From Monomorium pharaonis (Eukaryota > Arthropoda > Insecta > Hymenoptera > Formicidae): 64,000 nucleotides of DNA. The DNA lies in assembly GCF_013373865.1 (NCBI RefSeq), contig NC_050469.1, positions 8,427,582 to 8,491,581 on the forward strand, read 5' to 3'. The notes beneath the pieces were generated by a model. It did no database searches, had not been told where the DNA came from, and worked only from the letters and a program-made list of their open reading frames with translations. Shown here piece after piece: positions 42,157 to 53,775 of this stretch. Made by a program: the position numbers and the translations under genes. Every line of letters starts with the position of its first letter. The stretch's first letter is position 1.

Positions 42157-42266
42157 GGAATTTTTAACGTTTGATTGAATGGTGCCCCCTGGAAATGCTT
42201 ATATGACGTTCGGTCCTGGCCGCTCGACGTTTGGCTGCTGCCTTTGGCTGCTAGCTTCAGCTACAT
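42157..42266. mobile_element. Solo end of the 16.2-kb transposon family
   Basis: Runs GGAATTTTTAACGTTTGATT, GAATGGTG, TATATGACGTTCGG, TTTGGCTGCTGCCT and CTAGCTTCAGCTACAT, in the same order as the right end of the 16235-17019 element. No matching left end is seen in the preceding kilobase. It is a truncated copy or a deletion relic. Confidence 0.75.
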
Positions 42267-42972
42267 AATATGCAAACTATATGACAGATCACCCCGCCGT
42301 TTAAAAACCTCCTTGCATCAACGCCGTTGTAAAAAAAAATCGCACCCACGCGTCCATAAATGGCGGAAAAGACAAGTTATAAATTTGCGTGAAAGGAATG
42401 CGGGTCGTGATTTTGCCGCCTCGCATACCACGACGCGGGAAAGAATTATTGCGAAACGATAAGGGACAAAAAAAGAGACTTGGATGCTCTCCCAGCTCGT
42501 ATAGCTGCACGGTGACGTAAGTCTTTAACGATGGTGATCGTGCGGAAAATTCTTTTGTGTCTGCAAGACACGTTGACAGCTAACGATCATCGATCTCGTC
42601 ATTTCGGGAAGGACAGTGAACCAAATTAATTAATGCTAAACTAATTATCGCATTCTAACAGTGGTAGTGTAATATGTTGTATTTTAGACACGTGATATTG
42701 TTTGCTCGAGAAAAAGAGAAAATTAAAATCTGCCATCGAAAGTGATGACAGATTCATTCGTAATTGAATCCAACGGGGCAGATCGCGAACTTACGGAGGA
42801 CATGAACGCGAGAGACGTAAACAGCCTTCAGCAGATGGGATATGTTTCAGCGCCAAAATATCTCTTTCTCCGCACCTACTTAAGGTCGACCGGCTAAAGA
42901 CGGATAGACATGTTTTCGTCGGAGGAATCGAATAAGCAAAATAAACCGGACGGAATTCATTCAGGAAAAACG

Positions 42973-43002
42973 CGGCGTCGTCGTCGTCGTCGTCGTCGTC
43001 GT
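42973..43002 (+). repeat. (GTC)n microsatellite
   Basis: Ten perfect GTC-type triplets. Confidence 0.9.
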
Positions 43003-45292
43003 TGCCGACATCACCGTTCGTCCGTACTTCACGCCGAACGGAATCATTTTCATTCCTCCTTCGTATCCGTCTTCCCTCCCGATTGAAAACTTCTCACTCT
43101 CGATCTTAGGCGTATACATTTTCTCAAACAACAAATAGAATTGCTTGTCGAATTGGCAGTCGAGAAATCGAGAACACAGTTATATAATAAATATTATATC
43201 AAACGCGTGATTAATGCAGACGTTGAATTTTGTGTTCAGATTTGGCAATGAGAAATGTGAATTGGGTAAGTTCTATAAACTGTAGATTATTATTTATATG
43301 TTTAAATATACATTCTTACAAACGACGCATAAATTATTTAAAAAATCTATTAAAATATAATATATTAAAATGATTAAAACATTTGCAGTAAAGTAATTAC
43401 ATTGTAATTTGCTTTTCTTTGTAATACGTGCGCACTTTTTATACGAAAAGCTTGTTTAACGTAATACGATTTGAAAATTATTATACAGATTTATATTTAA
43501 TATATATATATACATATATAACAAAATACGTTCTCTCCCCCCCCCTCCCCGAGAGAAAACTTTTTTAAGTAGTAATACGTGCTACAACGTTGCGGTTTGA
43601 TAGTGAAGAGATTACAGATACAGTTTGGCAATTTTACCGAAAATCGAGTATGTATCTCTGTTATGAGTGCTTTTGCAAGAACACAGAAAATCGTGATTAA
43701 AGAGATTTATTTGTTGCCAATTTATTCGTTTATTCATCCAGAAATACCATTTAAATGTGGCTACAGCTAATGGAAGTATTTAAACTCTTCCACAGTTTGT
43801 TAAGCTCTTTTTTTATACTGTATAAAAATCACAATTTCATATGAGGTTATGAGAAGAATTCCATCAGGTGCTTGCTTTGCACAAGTAAAGAGTTTAATTA
43901 CGCGTGTTTTTGATGCGAAACAGGACTCAAACAAAGATTAATTTTGATCGTAATTATGTATGAAGGAAATAAAGCTAATAGTGATAACGTATTAATTTAC
44001 GCTACGTAACGAACGATGTTGTTAATGATAGAACTAATAATAATATTTGTGGTAGAGTAAACAACGTTCGTTAATAATTACAATATGGAAATACTGGACA
44101 GAAAGATGATGATAGAAACCTATACTTGCCGCGCCATAGCGCATATCACAGTGGAATTCGAGCACAGAGACATAAATAAATGCGTTGCACACAAAAGCAA
44201 TTAGCAGACTGAGTAATTATCAAAATTACTGCAAAAATATCATCTAGAAAATTATCCAGTAAAAGATAAATGCGACAATGCTGTGAATGAAAAAGTGCTC
44301 CAGTGAACGAGTACAGAATTAAAAGATGAAGACTGTACACTCGTTAAATTCATTAGATTCCAAGAGTGTTTAGCATTGGCTTAGCTTTAATTCCGTCAAT
44401 CCTTCGATCGCAATAAAATTTATATCTTTAGGAATTTAATTTTCCACTTCAACAAGCACCCTCTCGTGGAAGTCTCCTGGACACATCCATGGGCATGGGG
44501 AATGAGCTGAACCGCTCTATTCCCTCTCTCCCCCCTTTAACCCGAATTAAAATAGCCGACGAGTGCAGCGATCACGGGTGACCTACCCCGTGGTGCACCT
44601 GCGACTCGTCTGGCGGTGCCATCGCCGTCATATTTTATGCCGAAGTCATTTCCATCGCCGCGGAAAAGTTCCACCCCGCCCCGTTCGTTTCCCTCCCCTC
44701 CGCGCCTTTTGCAATAACTTTTAAAGGAACTCGGAATTAATATATTTTTTCCAGGAAGACCGCTGGCACTTTCTCAACCGCGATCGCCCTCTTTCTCTCT
44801 TCTTCTTCTCCTTTCTCGGTTAGGTATTGAACGCATAAATTACGTGACTTCCACTGAACGCGATCGAAGTATTTTCTTCCTTTTCCTTCGGTTTATTTTT
44901 TTACCTTGTTTTCTTTCTCTTTCTTTTGCCCTGCGTAAGTTCTCCTTTGTCATGTAATTTTCTTTTGTTATTGCGCTTTGTGCGTGTGATTATTGTTCTG
45001 CTCTTTCTTACGTCAATACACTCTCTATCTTGCAGTTCATCTTTATACTTAATACAAAGTTTCTTGTCTTTTTCCGTGAACCGCGATTTACTTGCTGCAT
45101 ACTGTATCTGTACAAGTTAATTTATACGCCGTCATTTGCATTCTGTATGTATTTTCTACAGCAGTGCTCGCCTCAGAGATGCACTTCAAGATAAATCTAA
45201 GTACTCGGTCCCTAATTTTATTATTTATATCATTGCTGTATCCTATTAGAAATTATTACCAAAATTAATAAAAATGAATTAATAAATGTGTT

Positions 45293-45316
45293 ATTATATG
45301 TATATATATATATATA
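45293..45316 (+). repeat. (TA)n microsatellite
   Basis: TATATG followed by about nine TA units. A near-perfect 24-base palindrome (TAACGCAATTAGCTAATTGTGTTA) lies just downstream. Confidence 0.8.
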
Positions 45317-48300
45317 ACGATTGTGACTAACGCAATTAGCTAATTGTGTTACGATTCAAATGAATTTATTATTAATAGCTATTAAATAGCTATTTAATTA
45401 ATTAATTTGTTATTAATTGCTATTAGAAATTGTTTTATTCCGAAAGATACACGTTGTAGAAAAAGTTACATTCCTTTCACGACCGCGATCGCGAGGTTCA
45501 ACGTTAGCGTAACTTTATCGTCGTCAGTTCTTGTGTCGCGACATTTCCTTTTTTTCTTCAACGCCTGCTGACATTCTCTTGTTCTTCGGCCGTGACGTTC
45601 GTCCACCCTGGTACCGATCCGGGACGTTTCAACCCCACGACGTCCAAACTTCACGGATAGAATTAGTTGGTAGTTGTGATTTAGTTTTGGTTCGATTACC
45701 TGCCTTCTCGGTGCTAGAAACCCCCTCCCCCACCTCTCCCCGTTTCAACTCCCCCGGGGCCTGACGACTAATCCTTTCATAGGTACTATCCTCCGAGAAT
45801 TTCAATTTTCATCACGGCACGGACGGCGGCTGCGAGATTTCGTTAACCCTTAGCCCTTCTAAGATAAGCCATTTCACATACACAAGTTCAGCAGATATGT
45901 AGATAACGACTTTAAAACGCAATATCTTTCTTCCCGCGGGAAAGAAACAGTTTTTAATAAACGCGCAAAATGTACCTATATATAAGAAAAAATATTAAGC
46001 TAAATTTACAGTTTAATTTGTACAACTGTCAACTGTATTTCGCGAAAATCCTTTTGTTATAAAAAAAAGCGTGACATTGTGTATTAAAGTAATAAAAGGC
46101 GCTAAGAAAGAAACCAGGTGAAATTGCATTGCGACGCGCATTTAAGGTGCAAGTCAAACGTAAACACGTAGGGAAGGCGCGTAAATTCTGACGTTCGTTT
46201 CTCCAACTCTCCTCGCGGGGACTTTACTCGGTTTGTTTGTAGTATTTACGAGAATACGCTATTCGGAACGTTTCGCGCGAGAATCGGAAATGTGCCGGTC
46301 GAGGAGGGAACAACGTCACGAAGTGTGGCAGCTCCAGCAACGAGGCCAGAGAAAAATACGAGGAGGAGAGTAAGCGCGCTCGAGTAAGGAAAAACGAAAT
46401 TAGAAGGACGCGGAAGCACTTTGAGAAGTTCCCCCCCCTCCCCCTCGCTTAATCCGGATCTAACTTCCGGTATTCGGTACTCACGGCAAATTCCAATTTT
46501 CGTCGGACACTTTGCCGATGAAGTTTTGCGAGACGACGGGCGTTGCTGGGTGAGTGAGGAAGAAAATTCCCGGCGTGCAAGAGATTTCGATTTTTCTCCC
46601 GTGAGTTCTCCCTTCGGTTTTAATCCCACCCGCGTGAAAGGAGAAACAAAGGGGGAAAAGGATGGGGGGAAAAAATCGCGAGAATGTAACGAGTCGCGAA
46701 GTAGGTGTATGAGGCGAGGGGGAAGAGGAAGGACGACGGTATCGGGGGCACCGGCTCTTTCGCTGGGTGCGCCAACTTCGATGGAGACGCCCGGAAATTG
46801 CGTCACGGTAACGACCGACGTTCCTCATGGTTTCTGCATATTAGAGCGCGTCCCATCCTCTCTCCCCGCGCGCCGTCGCCCACGAACGGACATCGCAACC
46901 GATTCGAGCCGACCCGGCTGTGCGTTCCTTCCTGATTCACCGATTCACTCGGTCGAATTCGCCGAATTTAAACTCAATCAGAATCAATGCGGAGGCTGTG
47001 CGCGAGGCATGCCTCCGAGAGAGCTCGCACAATAATAACGCGATGATAATAACGCGTCTATTAAATTTCGAGATAATTTACTCTCGGAGCTCCTCTGATT
47101 CTCCTCGCAGTCTTTCATTATTACATTCAGTCTTCGCAATTGGAATTAGAATTCCGTTATTAAAGTCCGCTCGAATTATGTAATCAAATATGACGTTTCA
47201 GCAGAGATTAAGTGCCATCAAGGGAATAAGAGAGTACTATCGAACACTGTGTATCTTGATTTAATCATGCGTCACGCGTGAATATAAATTTGTTTCGTAA
47301 AAGTGTGCTGCAGGATAGAAAAACGGAAAAAAAATATAGAGTGCAAATTTTCATTGTTTATTTATTTTTTTTTTTTTTCTTTCACGCGCGAAGAAAGGGA
47401 CCCGATATGTCATCAGAAATTAGAAGCTAATTTATCTCACGCACGACGGACAGGAGGGTGTGGCACGAAAATTGGAGCTTTGTTTATTGCGCGGAGTTTG
47501 ATCGAATCGGCGCGCGAATGACTGATAGAAAATCCGAATACTTGGGAACCATCGAAACCGGAGAGGGAGGAGTGCCGCCGTTGGGCAAACGAAAGGGAAG
47601 ATAAATGGAATTCCGCCGGAATTCCGCGAGGCTGCGGCGGATAAATGTTTTAGGGACTGGCTGGCCCTTGTGGTTTCTCAGTAATCCGTCGGTGAATGCC
47701 ACAAGTGAAGATTCTCGTCGAAAGATCGCAGCTTCCGATTTTATCTTAGCGCTAAATGAACGCGAGTAAGCCATTATCCCATTGCGATGGAAGGTGCAGT
47801 CGATTGAAAGAAATCGCGCTTGTGTATACGGTACAACAATATCTGAATCATATTTTTGTTATATAAAAAATGATGTTAAAATGTCTAAAAGTTTAGTTAC
47901 ATTTATATTTGAAAATTATTTTCATTACACCATTAAAATAATTGTGTAGAACGGTCCAACTAGTTGCTAATAGAGTGTCAAAATTTTTATGGCACTCTTT
48001 ATAATGTTTGAACGACTTTTATAATTATTTTGATGATTCAACAAAATTCAAATACGAATTTAAATTTTTTAATATCTCAGCAAATCCTGTTTTTTCTATA
48101 TACATGTTAAGCTGGGAAAAAATATTTAGAGAAATATTTTATTCCTGGCATACTCAGCATTATAGTAAATAATGAAATACTGAATGATTATTTATGAGGA
48201 AGCTAATAGAAAATTGCAGTAAATTGTAAAGAATAAAATTATAAATGTATATAATAGATAACAAAGCATTAGAAGCAATTAAAAAGCAAATGCGAGTAAA

Positions 48301-48390
48301 GCATAAAAAAGAAAAGTGATTTCTTATTTAGCGAAAGCTTTAAAGACCCTTTCCTAATATATTATGATTGATTAAGATACAATAAATGCC

Positions 48391-48520
48391 ATTGCACGTA
48401 CATTTCTTTAATTGTAACCATAAGAAATTGAGCAATACGATTGGTTAATTCGGTCGGTTACGGCTAATTTGAGCAATATCAAAATCTTACGATTACGATT
48501 AAGGAAATGTACATGCAATC
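48391..48520. mobile_element. MITE-like inverted repeat, about 130 bp
   Basis: ATTGCACGTACATTTCTTTA on the left mirrors TAAGGAAATGTACATGCAAT on the right. The GAGCAAT blocks inside also pair, and the centre contains GGTTAATTCGGTCGGTTACG. Arms have several mismatches, so it is an older copy. Confidence 0.6.
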
Positions 48521-48579
48521 ACCTTAAGCAACAAATGTATAGTAATTATAATATACGTATTTTATACTAAATAGAAATG

Positions 48580-48669
48580 AAGCAAGTTTTATTTGCATGT
48601 TTTTCTTTAGGTAAATTATGCAATTGCTCACAATTTACCTAAAGAGAAATATGCAAATAAAACTTGCTT
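48580..48669. other. Near-perfect 90-bp hairpin
   Basis: 38-bp arms starting AAGCAAGTTTTATTTGCATG pair with CATATTTGCTT-side bases with only two mismatches, around a 14-base loop (ATGCAATTGCTCAC). Size and near-complete pairing fit either a very young MITE or a small-RNA precursor. I do not recognise a known miRNA seed in either arm. Confidence 0.7.
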
Positions 48670-49946
48670 AATTTTTCTCCTAGATTTCTGTCCTACATTT
48701 CTCTGTTCTTCATTATGACTCTTGTTTTTCTAATCTGAGAAAAAAGTATTTAATATTTGTGACTATAATTATATAGTAAAAGAATTACGGTTAGGAGGTC
48801 CAATTTTTACAGTTATATTATTATTATTATGTTAGTAATAATAACGTGTTATTCTATTATCTAAACAAAAAAAATTTACTATAAATTATGATAACTTTAA
48901 ATGCTAATATAGTAGTATATGGATGATAAAAGTAACATATCTATATTTTTATATACAAGAACATCACTAATACTGGCATATTACTTTGTTTTTTTTAATA
49001 TATTATAGTATTTCTCGAACAAAAGCTGAAAATAGAACTTTGAAAACATGCCTTAAAAATAGAAGGTCTTAACAAATTATAGCAATTGTTATAATACTGT
49101 TTTATATTTTGTAATAATTAATGTTTTTGCAACATGACGAAAAATAAACGTCTGAGAAATTCCCCAAAATTAACATAGTAGTTTATATTCCTTTTTTTTA
49201 TTAACATAAGTTATTTATACAAAAAATTTATAAATTAATATACACATGAGGACTTATAAAGATCTTTCACTTCGATGGCGAACATTCTTTTGTCAATTAT
49301 ACAAATATCTTATGCTATTACGTAAGATGCATGTAGCGCAACTGTATATAAAAATTAAATTCGTCTTTAGTAGATTTTATATAGAAGAAAAGCCATTAAT
49401 ACATGAATTGTGCATTTTTATTTGTTTAATTACTTAAGTAGTCCATTATTTTTATCAGTATTAGTATAGTGCAGTAATTAGTCCTCGAGAAATAAGGGGA
49501 TGCACCTTTAGGAGACTCACGCCAGTATTAACAACGTTTCTCTAGCAGATACAATCACAATTATAGTGAATATAATTATTTTTTAAACACGTTTGCTTAA
49601 TATGTACATGTAATTTGCATGATTAAAGAACAACGGTAATTATATAGTTATCGAAAATGACTATAAGTTATATTAATTAAATTGTAATAATTGCAACTAT
49701 CTTTTTTTCTCAGTGTGCCTTCTAATATTTTAACTTCCTTTTTTAATTACTAATCTCTATCGATGGTACAACGTACTTGACCAATGACATTGCATTCTCG
49801 TGGGCTATTAATCCGCTGATAATTCCCCTCTCCTTCTTTCTTGAATCGGACGCAAAACAATTCCGCGTTTCGACAATGACAAATCGAGCGAGAATTATTT
49901 CCCCGCCGCGGCTCGCTCAACTCACTGTGGCCGCTCTCGAGATCAT

Positions 49947-49954
49947 CTTCTCTT

Positions 49955-50005
<51 letters not shown>

Positions 50006-50011
50006 TTCTCG
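49947..50011 (+). repeat. (TC)n microsatellite, 65 bases
   Basis: Longest dinucleotide repeat in the window, TC with regularly spaced TTT interruptions, at the left edge of a CpG-rich island. Confidence 0.9.
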
Positions 50012-52357
50012 GCCTCAAAATCTTCTCTCAATATCACTCACGACGAACGGATGGAGGAATCGCAGCTGCAGGAATTCGCGACGACGACGCCGACGGCAAC
50101 GGCAACGGTGGCAGTGGCGGCGAATATACCGAAATAATCACGCTATATTTAGCGAGGCGCGTTGCGCGCAAGCGGTGCGACGATTCCGCGTGCGATCTCG
50201 CGCGCGTTTCGCTCATCCCGACGAGCTATCGAGCGGCGATCGGCACAACGGAGAATTACGCGATATCGATCGAACGATGATGACAACGACAGCGAAGAAG
50301 CGATCCCGAGAGAGTTTCTCTCTCTCCCGTTTTCTCCTGCCCCCCTGCCTCCCATCCCCTCTTTTCTCTCCTCTCGGGTCGACTGCTCTCGTTGTCTCAT
50401 TTTGCACACGCTCGTGTCAATTATATTTAGCGTGTCGCCGCGTGATCTCACTGACTCACTGCACGCCGCGCGGAACACACGCGCGGAGTCCGAGGCGCCG
50501 CGCGAGCCTCGGGAGGAACACAGAGGCACGCGTGTTGCGTTGTCGCCCGTCGGGGCCCGTCGTGATATCGAAGTGAGAGAGAGAGAGAGATTCTCGGTAG
50601 AGACACACCGCCGACTCCACGATGATGCCACGGTCGTCGCTGACTCACTAAATGCCCCGATATATGCGCGCGCGAATCGCGCGTGCGACGGTGGCGGCTA
50701 CAAGCTCGCCGCAACTCGCTACGATGACGCGAACGCGCGGCCGGAGCGAGCGACGGAACCGGCGCGGAGTCCCCGCACATCCGGGATTTTAATTCGCGTC
50801 TCTCTGAAAACTGATTTGCCCGATCCGGGCTGAAACTCAATCCGCAAAATGAATGCAAAAAGACAAATATTGAAAGATGAAACTGAAAGGAAAAAAATGC
50901 TTCTGGTCCCCGTTGATCCCGATGCGACATGACAACGGACGGTGGATTCGGAGTCGCGAGGGATTTAGCCGCGAGCACTCGTGTGTCGCGGCGTATTAAC
51001 GATATTGAATATAGCATACGTCGGGAGTGCGGCTAACGACGGTTCATTGATGCCAATAAAGGACGGAACGGGGGGACTTTTGTCCGCGCCGTCGACGGGC
51101 GACGGGAAATTAATCGCGGTAATAATATCACGCGTCGCGATGTACGGCGCCTAAGTGGAGGCGGCGCGTGTATTTCATCGCGGGCCGCGAGAGAAGACGA
51201 TTGCGACGAATTCCGTCTTTGAATGCGAGCGCGAAATGCGGCGGAATGATATTAAACCGAGGAGGAGACTGACAGGAGGGACGCAATAACCAGGGCGTCG
51301 CTCGCTCGCTCGCTTATTTCTATTTATTACGCGCGAGGCTGTCGTTGTAATTGCGTTAATTATCGGCGGCCTTAAATCAACGTCGCCGCGCCTTTCATTC
51401 ACACGCGAGATGTACCTACGTATAAAACACGAACGCAAATTTTGAACCGAGGACAATAAATTCCTTCTGACAACGTGTTGGAATTAAATAGGAAAAATCC
51501 GGAGAAAGAGAGAGATCTGTTAGTAAAAAAATAAAAAAAACATTGAATCTTAATCCTAAAAGGAAAATCGCGCCTTTCTGTCTTCCTAGCCAGAACCCTT
51601 TATAATCATTACAATTACAATTTGGTGCTCGCTGCAAACACATCGTAATAAATATATAAAAAAAGTTTTGTTAAAATATCAAAAAAGTTCGATAGATACA
51701 GATTTAATAATAATTTTGTTGGACCGTCAAAATAATTTTGTGGTGTTCTCAAGCATAATGAAATAAAACAACCTTTAATGATCCAACAAAATTAATTTTA
51801 GATTTGTGTCACATGCTACATTTTTAGACACTTCAGCAAACTGTTCTTTCTGTGTGCCACATAATTTCCATATTACGTCCATGTATTATTTTACGTATCT
51901 CATTTTCTCTCAGATCAATTAAGGTGTAATTACGTTACGAGCGTGGCCTAATTGTTGCAGCTAAACTCGATTGAAACGAGCGCACAATACCTGTTATTCG
52001 CGAGGTGCAGAGAGCATACATTTTTTTTTTTAATTGCTCTAGAGACAATGCCGGCGTGAGCCGAACGACTTTAATCGCTATGTTATTCCGATCGTTTCGC
52101 TCGTAATTATTTCGGCAAGCCGTGAGAATTGAGGCGGGAAGAAAAAAAAAGGAGAGCCGCGGTACAATGAGAGCGGAATGAAATCAGCGGGGCCGGTCAA
52201 CGATGCAATAAAATCGCGCGCGCGCCGTTGATGCCGAGCACGAGTACGTATCCGGACATAATTGGCAAAGTAATCGATTTATGGTTATTAACGCGGTAAC
52301 GGTAACACTCGCGGCTATTTGCATATTCATGACAAGGAGAGTCGGCTACGATTCGCG

Positions 52358-52389
52358 GCTGCTGCTGGTGCTGCTGCTGCTGCTGCTGC
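52358..52389 (+). repeat. (TGC)n microsatellite
   Basis: TGC/CTG triplets with one GGTG interruption. The complement would code poly-Gln, but no gene supports this. Confidence 0.9.
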
Positions 52390-53555
52390 CACAGGTCGAG
52401 ATGCTGCAATCGCAGCACTTAGATGCAAAACGCGCATCCCTTAGACCACATTAATGAAAAACGACGCCGCTTACGCGTCGTAAAAATTTTATGGCCTCCA
52501 GTAGAGCGAGAGATCGACATCTATAACAGCATTACGCGAATTTAACGCGAATATTATTACTCCCATATGATTCCCGCAAGCATATATGTATACGTTAATA
52601 CAATCGATTTGTGAACAATAACTTTTTACAAATTAATTTACTCTAAAATAGTAAAATAAATAAATCAATTAATCAAATTATTAATTGCACAGGGTTTCAT
52701 TAAATTATATTATAAGATTTATGCACTGTTAATCTTTCTCTCCGTATAATTTGATTTATCGCAAAAAATATATAAATTTATTATTTTTTAAATTTTACTT
52801 TTTATCCAAATAATTATTGTCCTTGATAACAATACAAAAATATTGCCTAATTACCGAAATTTCCACAAAATCCTGTAGTCGGGATTCTAATTCCACGAAA
52901 CTATCGTGGCATAATTAACGAGACATCTCTCTAAAGGATGAAAAAGAGAATATGACGAGATACGGCCTCCCGAGCCGTTTATGAGATATTTCGAAACATA
53001 TGCAGGAATCACATGTGTGATGAGACACACGCCGATCTTTCATGCCACAGCAATGGCCACCGCCTCGGAGAGGTCTCCTCGGCGGAGGCCTTGTTGAAAA
53101 ACAGCTGTCCCCGTCTCTCTTTGCCACCTTACCATGGGGTCCCATCCCTCGCTACAGCGAGTAGTTGGAAATGTACGCGAGATACACGGAAGTGTATCAT
53201 ATAACAAGAAAATTTTTGGAAATATGATGTGCTGCCGGCAAGCAAATGGAATTAAACGTATTGTATATTGTATTTTCGAAAAATTCCTCTATGAAACGAA
53301 TATATGTTGGTATTAAAATGTCAAAATATAATTAACACAAAATATAATACGCATATAATGTAATAAAGAAAACATGTGCATTTGTACGTAAGATGTTTTA
53401 ATCATAACGTTTCTAAAAAGAGGACATCGAAAATTCGGGCAACTCGTTACAAGATAATTTGTACTATGTTTACTAATGTGACGGAAATGAATTTTCCGCT
53501 TTAAAAGTGCAATCATGATCTTTTACTTAATGTCTTGCATTTTGTTGGATTTCAG

Positions 53556-53775
53556 TGCGATGCGGGTCCTGCTGTCGAAATTGCCGCGACCCTGGATCGT
53601 CGACGAGAAGAAAGATGATGGTTATACTGCTCTTCACTTGGCTGCCCTTAACAATCACGTGGAGGTCGCAGAGCAATTAGCACGCGCTGGAAAAGCTGAT
53701 CTGGACCTGCAAAACGTGAACCTGCAAACTGCCCTGCATTTGGCAGTCGAGCGGCAACACACGCAGATCGTCCGG
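53556..53775 (+). CDS. mib1: mib1 exon: ankyrin repeats (first mib1 exon in window)
   Basis: The acceptor is a pyrimidine-rich tract ending TTTCAG at 53555. The first base completes a codon from an upstream exon, followed by 73 codons. The exon starts AMRVLLSKLPRPWIVDEKKD and contains two ankyrin segments with the signatures DGYTALHLAALNNHVEVAE and QTALHLAVERQHTQIVR. The donor GTACGT follows a complete CGG codon (phase 0). The matching human Mib1 segment is almost the same, with an LV-H versus QLARAG difference at the repeat turn. The phase-2 upstream partner exon is not recognisable anywhere in 1-53,555. Confidence 0.95.

Larger units (their letters stand above)
42267..48390. other. Presumed intron, mixed composition
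   Basis: Pyrimidine-rich 44.4-45.1 kb, CpG-rich 45.5-47.8 kb. Frames of 204 codons (plus, 46421-47035) and 186 codons (minus, 46246-46806) overlap each other and resemble no family, as expected for stop-poor GC-rich DNA. Other small palindromes only. Confidence 0.5.
48670..53555. other. Presumed intron immediately upstream of the first recognised mib1 exon
   Basis: AT-rich to 49.75 kb, then a strongly CpG-rich island (49.85-51.4 kb) that could be an internal or alternative promoter (inference). Several long overlapping frames there (up to 223 codons) are compositional. From 52.5 kb the DNA is AT-rich up to the acceptor at 53555. Confidence 0.5.

Noticed and set aside
46246..47035. Opposed frames of 204 and 186 codons
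   Set aside because: Mutually overlapping, low-complexity, no family match and no splice context.
50149..50833. Frames of 223, 160 and 133 codons over the CpG island at 50-51 kb
   Set aside because: They overlap in several frames and strands, are Arg/Ser/Pro-rich and match no family; expected for GC-rich DNA.
52197..52418. Poly-Gln frame on the minus strand
   Set aside because: Due to a (TGC)n microsatellite in otherwise non-coding DNA.
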